Shown here one piece after another: positions 35,539 through 46,410 of a stretch of 64,000 nucleotides of DNA. The stretch comes from Pholiota molesta (Eukaryota; Basidiomycota; Agaricomycetes; Agaricales; Strophariaceae). The stretch's first letter is position 1; each line of letters starts with the position of its first letter. Position numbers and translations under genes: made by a program. The notes beneath the pieces were generated by a model, which was not told where the DNA came from, did not search any database, and saw only the letters and a program-made list of their open reading frames with translations. The DNA is taken from assembly GCA_014925825.1 (NCBI GenBank), contig JACGCK010000040.1, positions 124,001-188,000 of the forward strand. The letters run 5' to 3'.

Positions 35539-36203
35539 TATGATTGAGGATTTGTTGAGGATCATATGGTGGCGAGCGTCACAAGAGATAAAATCAGACG
35601 CTTCAGCCAAACACACATACATAACGCGTCAGCGCGTCAGCTCCTCCAGAGTCCACTCCAAGTCCACTCACTTTCCATTGCCTCCCTTGTTCAAGTTACA
35701 ATTCTGTTCGGATTATGTGTTGTGCCCAAAGCTTTAGGAAAAATTGGCTCGCTCACCTCTTACTGTTCTGCCAGAATTCTCTATAAGCGTCTAGACGTCT
35801 AAGCTTCGTGACAAAACAAGATGAAAATCAACCTCGGTCATCGCAGCAGGCGCAAGTGCAGCCACTGGCAAAGTTGCATGCGTTTTCTTTCTCTTGCAGC
35901 CTGTATGGGCCCGATCTCGAGCTCATACAACGGCGAGGATTTGATTGACATTTGATTGCTAGGTGTCTGGCTTGGACTCAACTAAGTATACTGTTTGCAG
36001 TGCCGGTCAGCTATAGCGCCCAACCCAGACGTGTCCAATGCCCGATAATATGGGCATGAACAACGCATGAAGATGGAGAAGGTCAACCGACATCCATCGC
36101 GCCAACGCCAGAGTATCGCGCGTCAGTCTGCGGTCGCGCAGCTTCGTAAGTGCTATTATCTTCCATTCACCGATGGATGCACTTATCCCATGCCTTCCCC
36201 TAG
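35539..36203. other. Intergenic right of the element
   Basis: No gene supported. Flanking DNA of the insertion, unlike the flank of copy 2. Confidence 0.5.
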
Positions 36204-36330
36204 TTTGTGTACTTTCTGTGCAACGACACTGATTAAACACGTCATGGCGTATCTTATCACGAATTACGACTTCAAGTTGGAAGACGAGTATCCGGTTAAA
36301 CTGATTCTCCAAACCAACGTAACTTGTATC
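36204..36330 (+). pseudogene. Terminal-exon remnant of a cytochrome P450
   Basis: Reads like the last exon of the neighbouring P450 (38801 onwards): LIKHVMAYLITNYDFKLEDEYPVKL against ELKLMMAHLITNYDFKLEKVEYPRKL in the intact gene. It is preceded by a TAG acceptor in the same phase. The heme-loop residues CPGRFF correspond here to CLCTFC, so Gly and Arg are lost. No upstream exons of this copy were recognised; it is a leftover of a tandem duplication. Confidence 0.7.
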
Positions 36331-36838
36331 ATCACAACATCGTCCTTTTCAGGGAGTGTGGCGAAAGAGCCCAGTGTCCCAAATCGTGCGATTCGTCTAA
36401 TTGTGTTTTTTGTAATGCTAACTAGTCCATATTCTGTGTACGCAGCACGATCAGGTCGTAATGCTTATCCACGGTTTCGTCCCTCAAGGACGCCGCTGAC
36501 AAGATTGAAAAACGACATGTATTCAAGATAGCCTTGAATCCCATCCTTCACATTGCTCTACCCTGATGTATTGACTCGTCTTCTCATCTAGACCAGGCAA
36601 GTACTTCGCCTACATCGACTGAAACGTCCACTTTGACCAGCGCATTCCCGCGAAGAAGGTATCAGCGCTCGGGAATGCAGGGTGGACATCCACCTGCAGG
36701 CGCCCACTAACCACCCCAGCTGACCCATGCCACATATAATCAGGTGGATAAGCATAATGCAGGACTCCCAACTCAGTCCTCCTATTATAATAAGACTGCA
36801 CGACAATTCCAGGCAGCCTTCTGATCTTGCCCTTCATC

Positions 36839-38969
36839 ATGCTTGAAATCGGCTCTGTGGCTTTGTTGGCGTTTGCGGCGATCGTTGCCTATGGATATAC
36901 CTCCCGCAGGCGCGATGTATGCATTCACTCCTTGCGTTAATCACCTCCTGGTGGTTCAAACTCCAGGCTTCGCTGACATACTGTGTGCAGCTCGATCATA
37001 TCCCAACTATTGGCTATTCCGACCCGTTCCTCTCCTGGCTCTCGTCCGTCCGTTTTATCTTCCACGTACAGTCCATCCTCGAGGAAGGTTATGCACGGGT
37101 ACGTGATCGCAGATGCTCGTCAGCATAGAATATTGATGCTCGAGATACCAGTACCCCGGCGGCGCGTTCAAGATCCCCATGATCGATGGCTGGATCGTCG
37201 TTTTGAACGGGGATCACCACGTCAAGGATATCGCGCGCGCAAGCCTGGACAAGCTCAACAGCTTCAAGAGTACGTCGACGGTACGTGGACCTTGTACCTT
37301 GTATCGCGGTTCGCGATCGATGTTGCTCAATTATAATTTTCGGGTATGACATGACAGTTTCTGCAATACAAACATACGCTTGGACTGCCTGTCATGGAGA
37401 GCCAATACCACGCCACTGTCATCCGGACGTCGCTCACGAGAAACATCGGGCCGCGCTTCGAGGATATTCACGATCAGATTATCAAGGCGTACGATGAAGG
37501 AATTGCATGTAAGGGGAAAGGTGCGTCTAACATGTTAGCATTCCTCTTCGAATAAGATGTGAAAATATCTTGTATAGACTGGCTCGCTGTACCGGCAGTG
37601 GAACTTCAGGTCGATGTGATTTGCAAAATCACATCCCGCTTTTTCGTCGGGAAGCCGCTCTGTATGTTTCTCTCATTTCCCAGGTCTTTTCGAGATGCAT
37701 ATTGAAAACGCACTTTCTTTGCTATGCACCAATAGGCGATAATGTGCAATTTCGCTCAATTTGCGAGCAAGCGGCTATGGAAATCTTCAAAGGCCGGTTC
37801 ATACGATTGTTCCCTGAATTTATGAAACCGTCAGTCCTCCTCGACAACTATTTGTTGCTGAAGTTATTACTCACTGATCCGTCTTTTTTCTACAACAGGT
37901 ACGCTTCGAGGATCGTCACTAAAGTCCATAGCCTTCGCGCGCAGATGGAGGAATTTGTTGGGCCGATTATCAAGTACAGACTCGAGCAAGAAGTCGTACA
38001 TGGGTCTGATTGGGCAGATAAACCGGTGCGTATTCTCGATCGTACCTCTAGATTCCGCTTAAAGTTCCCGGAATTAATCATTACAGAACGATGTAATCTC
38101 TTGGCTTATGGATGGCGCCAGAGCAGCGAAGCAGCCCATTACGATCAGCGATATCAGCAGCAGGATCTTGCTAGTCAGCTTTGGTGCCATTCATACGTCG
38201 TCTGCAGTAAGCTGTCTCCTTCATTGAAGTACTGGGAACTGACGTTTAGTGCTCGTAGACGTTCACAGCCGCTCTTTATCAGCTGTGTCTGAGCCCGGAA
38301 AATGCCCGAGAACTTCGGGAGGAAATCGAAGCCGTCGTGAAAGAAGAGGGCTGGACGAAAGACGGCCTTTCCAAAATGTACAAACTTGACAGCTATTTCC
38401 GCGAATCCCAAAGGATACATTTCCTGTCCACCCGTAAGGATTTCTATAGCTATGTATACTGTGCGTGTGATACGTCTCTCACGGTTCATTCCATAGTCCC
38501 TGTAGGCAGAACCACGCTCGCCGACTTCACCTTCTCCGATGGACTCTGCATACCGAAAGGAACGTCTATTGGTATCAACGTTTATTCCCGTCATCTAGAT
38601 GAAGAGTATTATCAGAATGCAAGCGAGTTCGACCCTTTCCGACATGTACGCGACGATGGAGAAGCACAGCCGTTAGTGACGGGGCCAGCGGTTGATTACC
38701 ATCCGTTTGGGCACGGACGAGCAGCTTGGTGCGTCTGTTTCCGTTGGAGAGGCCGTTCATGATTGCTAACTAAAACGCTTGTGTTTGTTCTTGCGAGCAG
38801 TCCGGGACGCTTCTTCGCAGCGACTGAGCTGAAGCTGATGATGGCGCATCTCATAACCAACTATGATTTCAAATTGGAGAAGGTTGAATATCCTCGGAAG
38901 TTGATCATTGAATCGCAGTCAGTTCCTGACTACAACGTGAAAGTGTTGTTTAGGAAACGAGCGGAATAG
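36839..38969 (+). CDS. Cytochrome P450 monooxygenase
   Basis: Eleven exons: 36839-36916, 36991-37098, 37152-37280, 37358-37520, 37578-37661, 37736-37829, 37899-38025, 38087-38206, 38259-38433, 38497-38728, 38801-38969; 492 aa, all junctions in frame. It has an N-terminal membrane anchor (MLEIGSVALLAFAAIVAYGY) followed by basic RRRD. I-helix: SFGAIHTSS, with Ala-Ile-His instead of the common AGxxT pattern. K-helix ExxR motif: ESQR in SYFRESQR. Heme loop: PFGHGRAACPGRFF, the Cys being split by the last intron. It belongs to the large Agaricomycete P450 group of ER-anchored monooxygenases that use electrons from P450 reductase. Substrate unknown. The neighbouring fragment at 36204-36330 shows that the locus was once duplicated. 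Confidence 0.88.
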
Positions 38970-39329
38970 GTTCAGAAAGGACGTATCGACTTTGATAGCT
39001 GCTGTATTCGAACCACTTTGTGGAAGATGAGAGTTAAATTTGTTTGACTGTTATATGTACCCTTGCGGAATCTCGTTATTGACTATTCCTGTACTCTGCT
39101 GATACTGATCAGACAATGTCGACATTCATAGGGGTGTGTTATTTTTATCGTGCGGCAGGTGCGGGCCACGCGGCGTGTCGCTCTATTTTTGTATCTCAAC
39201 GCCGAACGCCCATCCTACCATGGTTCGACCACCAGTCCACATGGCCACTGGCCATTTTTCGCCGTTCTTTGCTTTGTTCCTCCATTACTGCCTTCAGTCC
39301 CCCTCCGCTTCACTATCAGGGCCACGCCG

Positions 39330-40811
39330 ATGAGGGTACTCTTCCTCGTCCTGCCTTGTCTGCTCGGCCATGTCGCGGCGATCTACAACCCAGTTACCGA
39401 ATACGCCGGCGACGCGTTCTTCGACAAGTTTGCGTACTATGGGAATGTAGATAACACGACTTGGGGTGCGATACATTTGATCCTCCCAGTCACCAGCTGC
39501 ATCTGACAGAGTTCATCGCGACTAGGAAATGTAACTTTTCTGAACCAAGCCGATGCGACAGTGCAGCAGTTGACCTTCGTCAACGGGGCCGGCAATGCGA
39601 TTATCAAGGTGGATAATACCACTACGCTCACAGCAGGCGCTCCAGGCGTAGCTGTCAACCGGAATTCAGTGAGCAGTTTTCACGCTCCATCCAGTACCCG
39701 CCTCTTACGCCCCGACAGGTTCGGCTGACCTCCCTAGACAGCTACGGGATGGGTTCCCTTATCATCATCGACGCGCTCCATATCCCATTCGGCTGCTCCG
39801 TATGGCCCTCTTTCTGGACGGTTGGGATCGAGACGGAATGGCCGCTATCCGGCGAGATCGACATCATCGAGGCGATCAACGACATGAACAACAACCAGGT
39901 CGCGCTGCACACCGTGCAAGGCTGCGCGCAGCAGGTGCTCACCCCCCCAGCGCAGACAGGACACACGGTCGGGACGGACTGCTCTGTGCCCGAGGGCTGC
40001 CTTGTCACGGAATCGCAACCCAATAGCTACGGCCCAGGCTTCGCCGCGGCGGGCGGAGGTGTCTACGCGCTGCAGATGGAAGTCTCTGGGATATGTTTGG
40101 TTTTGGAGTGTACGTCGCACACTGTCAACGATGTATAACTCCTGCCAACTCATCTTGCTATCGCATCGCATCTATTTTTAGAGGCCAAATGTACCACCTA
40201 ATATCCAGAGTGCGACGACATCGACCCCCATCGACACTTCGACATGGGGACTACCTACAGCTGCATATCCTGCTGGGGCATCTTGTAATGTTACCCAGTT
40301 CTTCCCACCTCAAAATCTAGTTCTCCTCACTACTCTCTGTGGTGTATGGTACGCATCTCATCTAATTATCTGTGTCGAATCCTCATGTTCATTGTTCATC
40401 GTCTCTTAGGGCTGGAGTCCCAAGCATCTACACCAGCACATGCCACACCCCCACAGGGGACTGCGTACGTCCACCACTTTCTCGATCCCATACCCGTACC
40501 CCTCCCTAATCCCACCGCACCACCAGTTCACCGACAACGTCCTCGGCAACGGGAGCAACTACGCGGACGCGTACTGGGAGATCCGGTACATCCGCACGTA
40601 CCTCTCCTCGTCCGCCGTCCCCAGCGGCGCGCCTTCGCCCACCGCGGGCTCGCCGACTGCGGGTGACACTACTACGGTCATCACGTCCACGGTGGTGAAG
40701 ACGGGGCTGCCGACTGTGGCTCCGCCGGCGTCCTCTGCCGGGACGAGGCGGGTCTGGGCGCCTGTATGGTTACTGGCGCTTGTGGGATCCTTATTGTTTT
40801 TTATGCTATAA
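39330..40811 (+). CDS. GH16 endo-beta-glucanase-like protein, frameshift in exon 3
   Basis: Exons 39330-39465, 39526-39668, 39719-about 40110, 40182-40348, 40410-40464, 40527-40811. Signal peptide (MRVLFLVLPCLLGHVAA), then a GH16 fold with the catalytic ExDxxE motif in GEIDIIEAIND, preceded by PSFWTVG. The last exon gives GNGSNYADAYWEIRYIRTYL and a Ser/Thr/Pro linker ending in a hydrophobic C-terminal helix, suggesting a GPI or membrane anchor. Such enzymes cut beta-1,3/1,4-glucans in the fungal or plant wall. At about 40092-40098 the frame fails: GGG ATA T runs into GTT TGG TTT TGG, where two bases are missing for the expected G-I-x-V-W-F-W-S. Loss of one AT unit would explain it. So it is either a pseudogene or an assembly error. 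Confidence 0.8.
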
Positions 40812-41515
40812 CGACTTTTTTTCTGGACTTTTCGCCTTGATTTTTTGTTAGTGATGATTATTGTTGTAATAATTTTGTTTGGGGTTCGGTCTCCTTGCTA
40901 TACCCTATGTACTGGAGATTTTTGGACATTTTTTGGCATCTATTTGCTTTCGCGCAATTTTTCTTTATGTCCATTTTATGACCTGCGGTAAATCTACGAT
41001 GATTGGTTTGAGAGGCCACTATGTGTAGTTCTATATTCTTCCGGAGATAAAGGATAGATGCGATGTATATTTTCTCCTAGTTCTGCGGAGGAGCTAAGCA
41101 GTTGTCATGAAATTATAGAAATGTCTTGCAGGGCCGCTGAAAAATTCATTAGGCACTACTTAAGCAATTCGAACAAGGAGATCATCGAGGACTTGCATCA
41201 AGTCGTCCGTGAGATCTTGAGCGATCAACTCAGTAATCGATAAGTCTCAAAGTGGGCAATACTGCAATTTAAATCCTTGGAACTAGTTGAATAGGGTTGC
41301 AAATTCCAAAGGTAAATCATCGAGCAAGCTTATTGAGACGTCGGACACCAGAATAAGTTGAACACCAAAATAATTTGCACCCTGGTAAGATATATACGTG
41401 GCTGTAATTTACTTATTTGAACCCCTCATATAACGGAATAAGCTAAAGTAATAAGGTCTTCATCCACAAAAATGCAAAGCGTATGCAAGCCGACAGCGAG
41501 ATCAAAGCCTCAAGA
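40812..41515. other. Intergenic between GH16 and hydrophobin 3' ends
   Basis: The genes converge here. The short plus-strand frame at 41058-41243 has helix-like composition but no family resemblance or splice context, so it is not called. Confidence 0.5.
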
Positions 41516-41983
41516 TTAGGCAATGTTAACGGGGCTGCATCCAATAGCGATAACACCGTCTGTAAAAAAAAAAAGCCAAATTCATGAGCGAGTGTCCATT
41601 AAAAACGAAAAGCAAGCAAAACGCACTGAAGTTGTTGTTGCTGCAGCAGACGGGCTGGGTAGTGCAAGAAGAGCCTCCTCCAACGGCGATGGCGCTGATG
41701 GGGCTGCAGTTCACGCCCAGCTGGCCGGTGATGTCTCCCGCGGCAACACCAAGAAGCGCCAAGAATCCAGAGTATTGCGGGCTGTTCGCCTGCTGGAGGG
41801 AGTTACCTATTTGTCGATGAATTGAATGAAAGTCAGCGAGGGTAGATGAAAGAAGGTAGCGGTAAAATACGAACAGCACTGCACTTTGCCAGTGTTGCAC
41901 GAGTTGGAGATACCGCCGTCGGGAGAGCCAACGACGAAGACGGCCATGGCGGCAACGGTGAAAAAAGCGAGCTTGGAGAACAT
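41516..41983 (-). CDS. Class I hydrophobin
   Basis: Three exons, 41983-41875, 41806-41627 and 41559-41516, give 110 aa. Signal peptide MFSKLAFFTVAAMAVFVVG. All eight hydrophobin cysteines are present in order: SC, QCC, NC, SC, VCC, GC (N-S-C; V-Q-C-C-N; V-N-C-S; S-S-C; V-C-C-S; I-G-C-S). Exon 1 uses the donor GTTCGT so that the CC pair is split correctly; the more usual GTATTT donor three bases later would create a stop. Exon 3 encodes NGVIAIGCSPVNIA. Hydrophobins self-assemble at air-water interfaces and coat aerial hyphae and fruiting bodies. A TATA-like box lies 127 bp upstream. Confidence 0.92.
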
Positions 41984-42109
41984 TTTGTTGGTCGAAAGTT
42001 ATTAAGGATAGGTTAAAAACCAAAAAGTGAAGGAGCTGATGAGTGAGGTGGAGATGACAGACGAAAGTGGGCGTTCGACTGAGGAATGAGAAGAATATTT
42101 GCGGCCCCT

Positions 42110-42115
42110 CTTATA
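42110..42115 (-). promoter_or_regulatory. TATA box of the hydrophobin gene
   Basis: TATAAG on the minus strand within GGGTATAAGAGGGG, 127 bp upstream of the hydrophobin ATG. Suits a highly expressed gene; sequence evidence only. Confidence 0.5.
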
Positions 42116-42484
42116 CCCTTCATGGTGGCTCGTGCACCAGTTGAAAACGTACGTGGCTTGTCCGTTCGTTTAAACCAAGTCCATTGGCGGGCTGCAGTGC
42201 AGGGTGGTGAAGAAGGTCGGCAAGATGCGAGTAGCCCAAATAGGGCTCTGACTATCCCAAAAAGGAATGGTTTGCCCGTTTCTGACGTCGAGGCGGCCGG
42301 GACTTGCCGACTGAAATTGGCAGTTCGTTGGCAGTCGTCGACTCTCACCGACTACTCGCCATGGACAGCCATGGACGTTCTTGCTCAAAGTATGTTATCA
42401 AAAAACCATTGAAGTAATATAAACTTTTGATTTCAAAGCAATTCATAGGCTACAAGCAGGCTACAAGGCAGAATCGAACACTAC

Positions 42485-43756
42485 TTAACGAAGACGGGGC
42501 ACCTCCCAGTCAATCCAGTCGGAATCAACGAAACCCAAGTCGTTGGGACCGTCGGTCTCGATGACGCTCGTGTTCGTGTTTTGGCCAAAGAAGAACTTGC
42601 TGAAGAAAGCGTCCAGGTCTGGCTGTTGCGACGCCGGGAACGCGCAATGGTCGTGGTTTCCAACACCCGAGAATCCCATATTGTCCGGAACGCCCAGGGC
42701 CTGCCATATCTTGTTGGCGGTCTTCATGCAGCCGAAGTTGGACTCGGGCCCCAGCCAGTCGATCCCCGTGTTGTCGATCACGAATAGAGCTCTGGGCGCG
42801 ATCAGCCCCGCGAGCATGTGGTGGTCGAAAGGGAGCACGTCGACGTCGTTGGCGAAGTTGGCGAAGTTGAGCGAGAACCATACGTTCTCTTGGACGATCT
42901 CGGAGGCGGTCTGCGTGTCGGTTCCGTTGGCGAGCATCCAGTCGGAGATACGCCAGCAGCCTTCGCCGCCCGATCCTGACTCCTGCGGGATGGTGAGGGC
43001 AATGCGATCGTCGAAGGCCCCGGCCACGAAGGCGCCTTTTCCGTTACGAGAGCAGCCCGTAACACCGAGTCTCTTGAGATCGATGTTGGCCTCCGGCGTC
43101 TGCTCGAGGACGTCGATGATTCGGCTGATGGCCCAGGACCACGCCATCATGGACGACGCTGTCGCATTCGCGCCGAAAAGGGTGTAGAAGTCGCCGATCC
43201 CTCGACTGGTCGCGTCGTTCTGCTGCGCGATCGCGTTGTTGTCGAAGACGAGAGTGGCCACGCCTGCGGGATGGGCACGCTGATGCCGCCGATGCCAATC
43301 AGACCTGGGAAGGGCGCGGTACCGTTGGTGGGTAAGGTCACAGTGACGTTGAACGAGATCGACTGGTTGGCGTGGGTGATGTCGATGGTGAGGGTCTTGC
43401 CACTGAGTGTACCCGTCGCCGAATCTGGCTTAGGTGGGAGCGTTCCTAATTCATAGCGCTGAAAGAGCTGATTGATCTCCTCGCGGCGGCAGGACCATTG
43501 CGCCTTCGTTTCGATAGGCGTGCGGCTCGCGGCGAATTTGAATGGGTTCGGAAGTTTTGCGTCGGAGGTGAGTGTGAGGTTCTTTGGGAGCTCGGGGCAA
43601 AGCACAGGGGGTGGAAGACTAAAATCTGGGCTACTTATAGCTGTATAGGACGATATATTAACACCGAAAAAGGATCAGCATCGTATTCAACGACTCACAA
43701 GCAGCCCATAGCGGTAAGGCAAGAGAGAGGTAAACGAGATAGGATTTGAAAACCAT
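42485..43756 (-). CDS. CE15 glucuronoyl esterase, single frameshift
   Basis: Exon 1 43756-43699 (signal peptide MVFKSYLVYLSLALPLWAA), exon 2 43640-42485. The enzyme hydrolyses the ester between glucuronic acid on xylan and lignin alcohols. Visible: CPELPKNLTL, KAQWSCRREEINQLFQRYELG, then the Ser-nucleophile motif GCSRNGKGA, the acid region PQESGSGGEG, and the His region GNHDHCAF, in normal CE15 order. Length would be about 404 aa, with no CBM1 module. The frame breaks at about 43267-43270: SVPIP must continue AGVATLVFDN, which needs one more C in the CCC run. Downstream frame is fully open to the stop at 42485. Either recent inactivation or a homopolymer error. Confidence 0.85.
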
Positions 43757-43821
43757 GTCTCAAACAACGAGGGACGTTCAAATGAATATGGGACTGAGGG
43801 AATGAGAAGGATGGTTACTCG

Positions 43822-43828
43822 TTTTATA
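43822..43828 (-). promoter_or_regulatory. TATA box of the CE15 gene
   Basis: TATAAAA on the minus strand, 66 bp upstream of the ATG at 43756. Confidence 0.5.
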
Positions 43829-45484
43829 GAGAACAGGACCAGCCAGAAAGTGGAGTCGGAGAGGTTTGGAGACGACGGGCCGTACTCATAGTTCGCAACT
43901 GCCCGCTACGACTTCGAAATCCTACCTATCTCCTCACCTATTTAAGCGCTCCATGTGTCCGACGCCATATTTACAGGAACGGATAGTCACTGGGTATGTT
44001 CTGCCCGCAAGAGCTTTGCGAAGTAGAAGACCGCGTCAGCAATTCCGCAATGAACGTCCTGCACGGGCCGTACTACGCTCAAACGTTCAAGGAACTACTT
44101 CGCGGGTTCCGGTTTTACCTTGTCCAAATTGTAAACAAAACACCGAAGCTCCGAAATGGAGCTTCACTATAATACGCAGTGGGGTGTGCATATTTTGGCG
44201 CCTTCATATAGGCATGACGCGCCAATGCACTTGATCGTCGGCGCTAAAGCACTTCATGGTGGGTTGGATAGAATTGACTTAGAAAGATTTCGATCGGGCC
44301 AGACCTCCCTTGTAATTGAGCACAGGCAATGTTTAATTACCCTATTCTTTAGCGGAACGGTCGAAGTAGATGCAATTATTCCGAGGATTTCCAGACCTAA
44401 ATGTCAGCTGATATCTTGAAACTGAAGAAGAGTTGAACTCCATGGACCATGCGACGTTTAAATTTATCAGGAAGTCTCCTCCTCCACAACTTCTTTAACA
44501 TCGATTAATGGAACTTAGTTTACCAGATGACGAGTGTATATGTCGAGTTCAGGAATAGAAGTATATTGATGTTATACCGGTACGATAATCCGAGCAGCTC
44601 GTTTCATTTTATTTACGATGAAAAGAAAGGTATGTATGCAGTAGAATACAACATAATACTCTACTAGTATACGAGTATCTTATTAGACTGAGCACTCTGA
44701 TCCGGCCTCAGTTTGATATCGCCACTATAGCTGAGGCGCTTAATTCAGTGCGGGTGCTTAGCCATCGTCTTGATAATACTGTCAATGATCTGTAGATGAC
44801 GCCGAGGCAATGATTGCAAGTCTAATATATTACCAGTAGCTACTCGACCAGGTACCTCACTCATATCAGAACCATACCCAGCGGGCAAGTGGTCCTCATG
44901 CTCTGAACCTATAGGAATTGTATGAGGGCTGGCAGTGCCGCAGAGCCAAGCTATTGATAGCGAATTCAACATCGTTGCAACACTCTATATGCCAGTAATA
45001 CGAATACATGTTCTCCAAAGGAGAGAAAAATGGGGAAAGCGGATACAAACAACACGATAGCGACGAACGATCTCTAGAAGAGAGGAAGAAAGGAGATAAA
45101 TCAACAGCGATATGAAGTCTAGGTAAGGTTGAGGGTACATGTTTGATTGAAAGAAAAGATGCGAAAGGAAATGAAATGAGAACTGCGTGAACGTTGGGAT
45201 ATATTAGAAATTACGGGTATTATATGGTGTAGGATGAGGGGATGCATGAAGTCATTACAAAGTCATAAGAAATGCGAGTAGCACGGTTCACTCCAGCGTC
45301 AAGATTTGGGAGGCGAAGCAAGCTAGGGATTTGATGATGGGCTGGAGGCATATCCATCGTTCGAGTTCATCGGAAGTTCTTGTTTCGTGAAAAAAAGCCG
45401 ATGCTGGAGGTAAGTCGAGCGCCACGATTGGACCATGTCGGGGGAAAGGGGCCATTTAATCGTCGAAAGAATGGAGTGAAAGGA
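43829..45484. other. Intergenic, AT-rich
   Basis: No gene supported. The minus-strand frame 44745-44972 (75 codons, ending KTMAKHPH) has somewhat protein-like composition but no family match and no splice context. Confidence 0.5.
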
Positions 45485-46410
45485 TTAATCGCCCCAACTG
45501 ATGATAATCGGGCCAATGTCATAGAGTTTGAAATCAGCGACAGCCTAGAAAGGAGGAAACGTTAAATAATTTCTACAGGAGAAGAGAACATGACGCACTG
45601 TGCCTTGCCTTGCCACGTCTTTGTCTTCTAAAGATACGGTGGACAACTGGGGGGGAGACCGACTGGTCTTTGTCAGAGATGGGGAGCCAGAAGGGTGAGG
45701 TCCTCTTTCGGTTGTTCGTCCTCTGCTTCTGATGTCCGTATAACCAACTAGACGGACATTCAGAATCGGCGTAGGTCTTGGTTGGATGGTCGTAGGTGAA
45801 CGGGAACGAGCCGTGTTAGAGGGCCCCGCCTCGCTCCACGTATAGCCACTATGAGCGAGATCTGCATAGAAATGTGGATTTCCAGTATGCGGATGCCTTT
45901 TACGCTTTCGAGCGCTATTCCGATTTGAGTAGACGTCGAAATAAGTTTGACTGGGGTGATAGGGCTGATCGTATTCTCCAGATTCAGAAGCTGATCGTGA
46001 ATGTGAGGAAGACATAGACTTCTCCATCGGAACTACTCGATTATGTAGATTGAAGGGGATCTGGGACGCAACATTCACCATTTTACTGAAGGGGGAAAAA
46101 CAGCTCATCAGCGAGGAGACGGTATGCATTGATGATGACGTACCCTTCCTTTGCACGTACGATGTCCCCTAGACGAGCTTGAAGCTTTCGACGATCATAC
46201 AGGCTCTCGTTCGAGCTATGAATTGTTCAGAAGATTTCAGATCAAAATAGTGAGAAAAGATAAAACATAGGACTTGTGGAAAACATACTGGATATCAGTT
46301 GGTTCAATAATATGAGGAATGAGGTGGGAAGTTTCATCATAAGGTCCATCGATGGCAGGGGGTATGTGGCGATAACAACATATGATATTCTGCAAGAACC
46401 CGAAAACCAT
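45485..46410 (-). CDS. Conserved basidiomycete protein with Cys-rich N-terminus, function unknown
   Basis: Four exons: 46410-46289, 46215-46144, 46085-45599, 45544-45485; 246 aa. Start MVFGFLQNIICCYRH, whose Cys pair near the terminus could be lipidated (inference). Next comes HLIPHIIEPTD, then a basic helix (YDRRKLQARLGDIVRAKEGKMVNV) directly followed by SQIPFNLHNR. The middle is Ser/Arg/Pro-rich and probably disordered. The final short exon encodes AVADFKLYDIGPIIISWGD, a C-terminal SWGD ending I recognise as conserved in similar small Agaricomycete proteins. Four in-phase junctions plus this conserved end make the model credible. Role unknown; a membrane-associated adaptor is one possibility. 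Confidence 0.72.

Noticed and set aside
41058..41243. Short plus-strand frame between GH16 and hydrophobin
   Set aside because: Helix-like composition but no conserved motif, no splice partner, and it lies in a convergent intergenic region.
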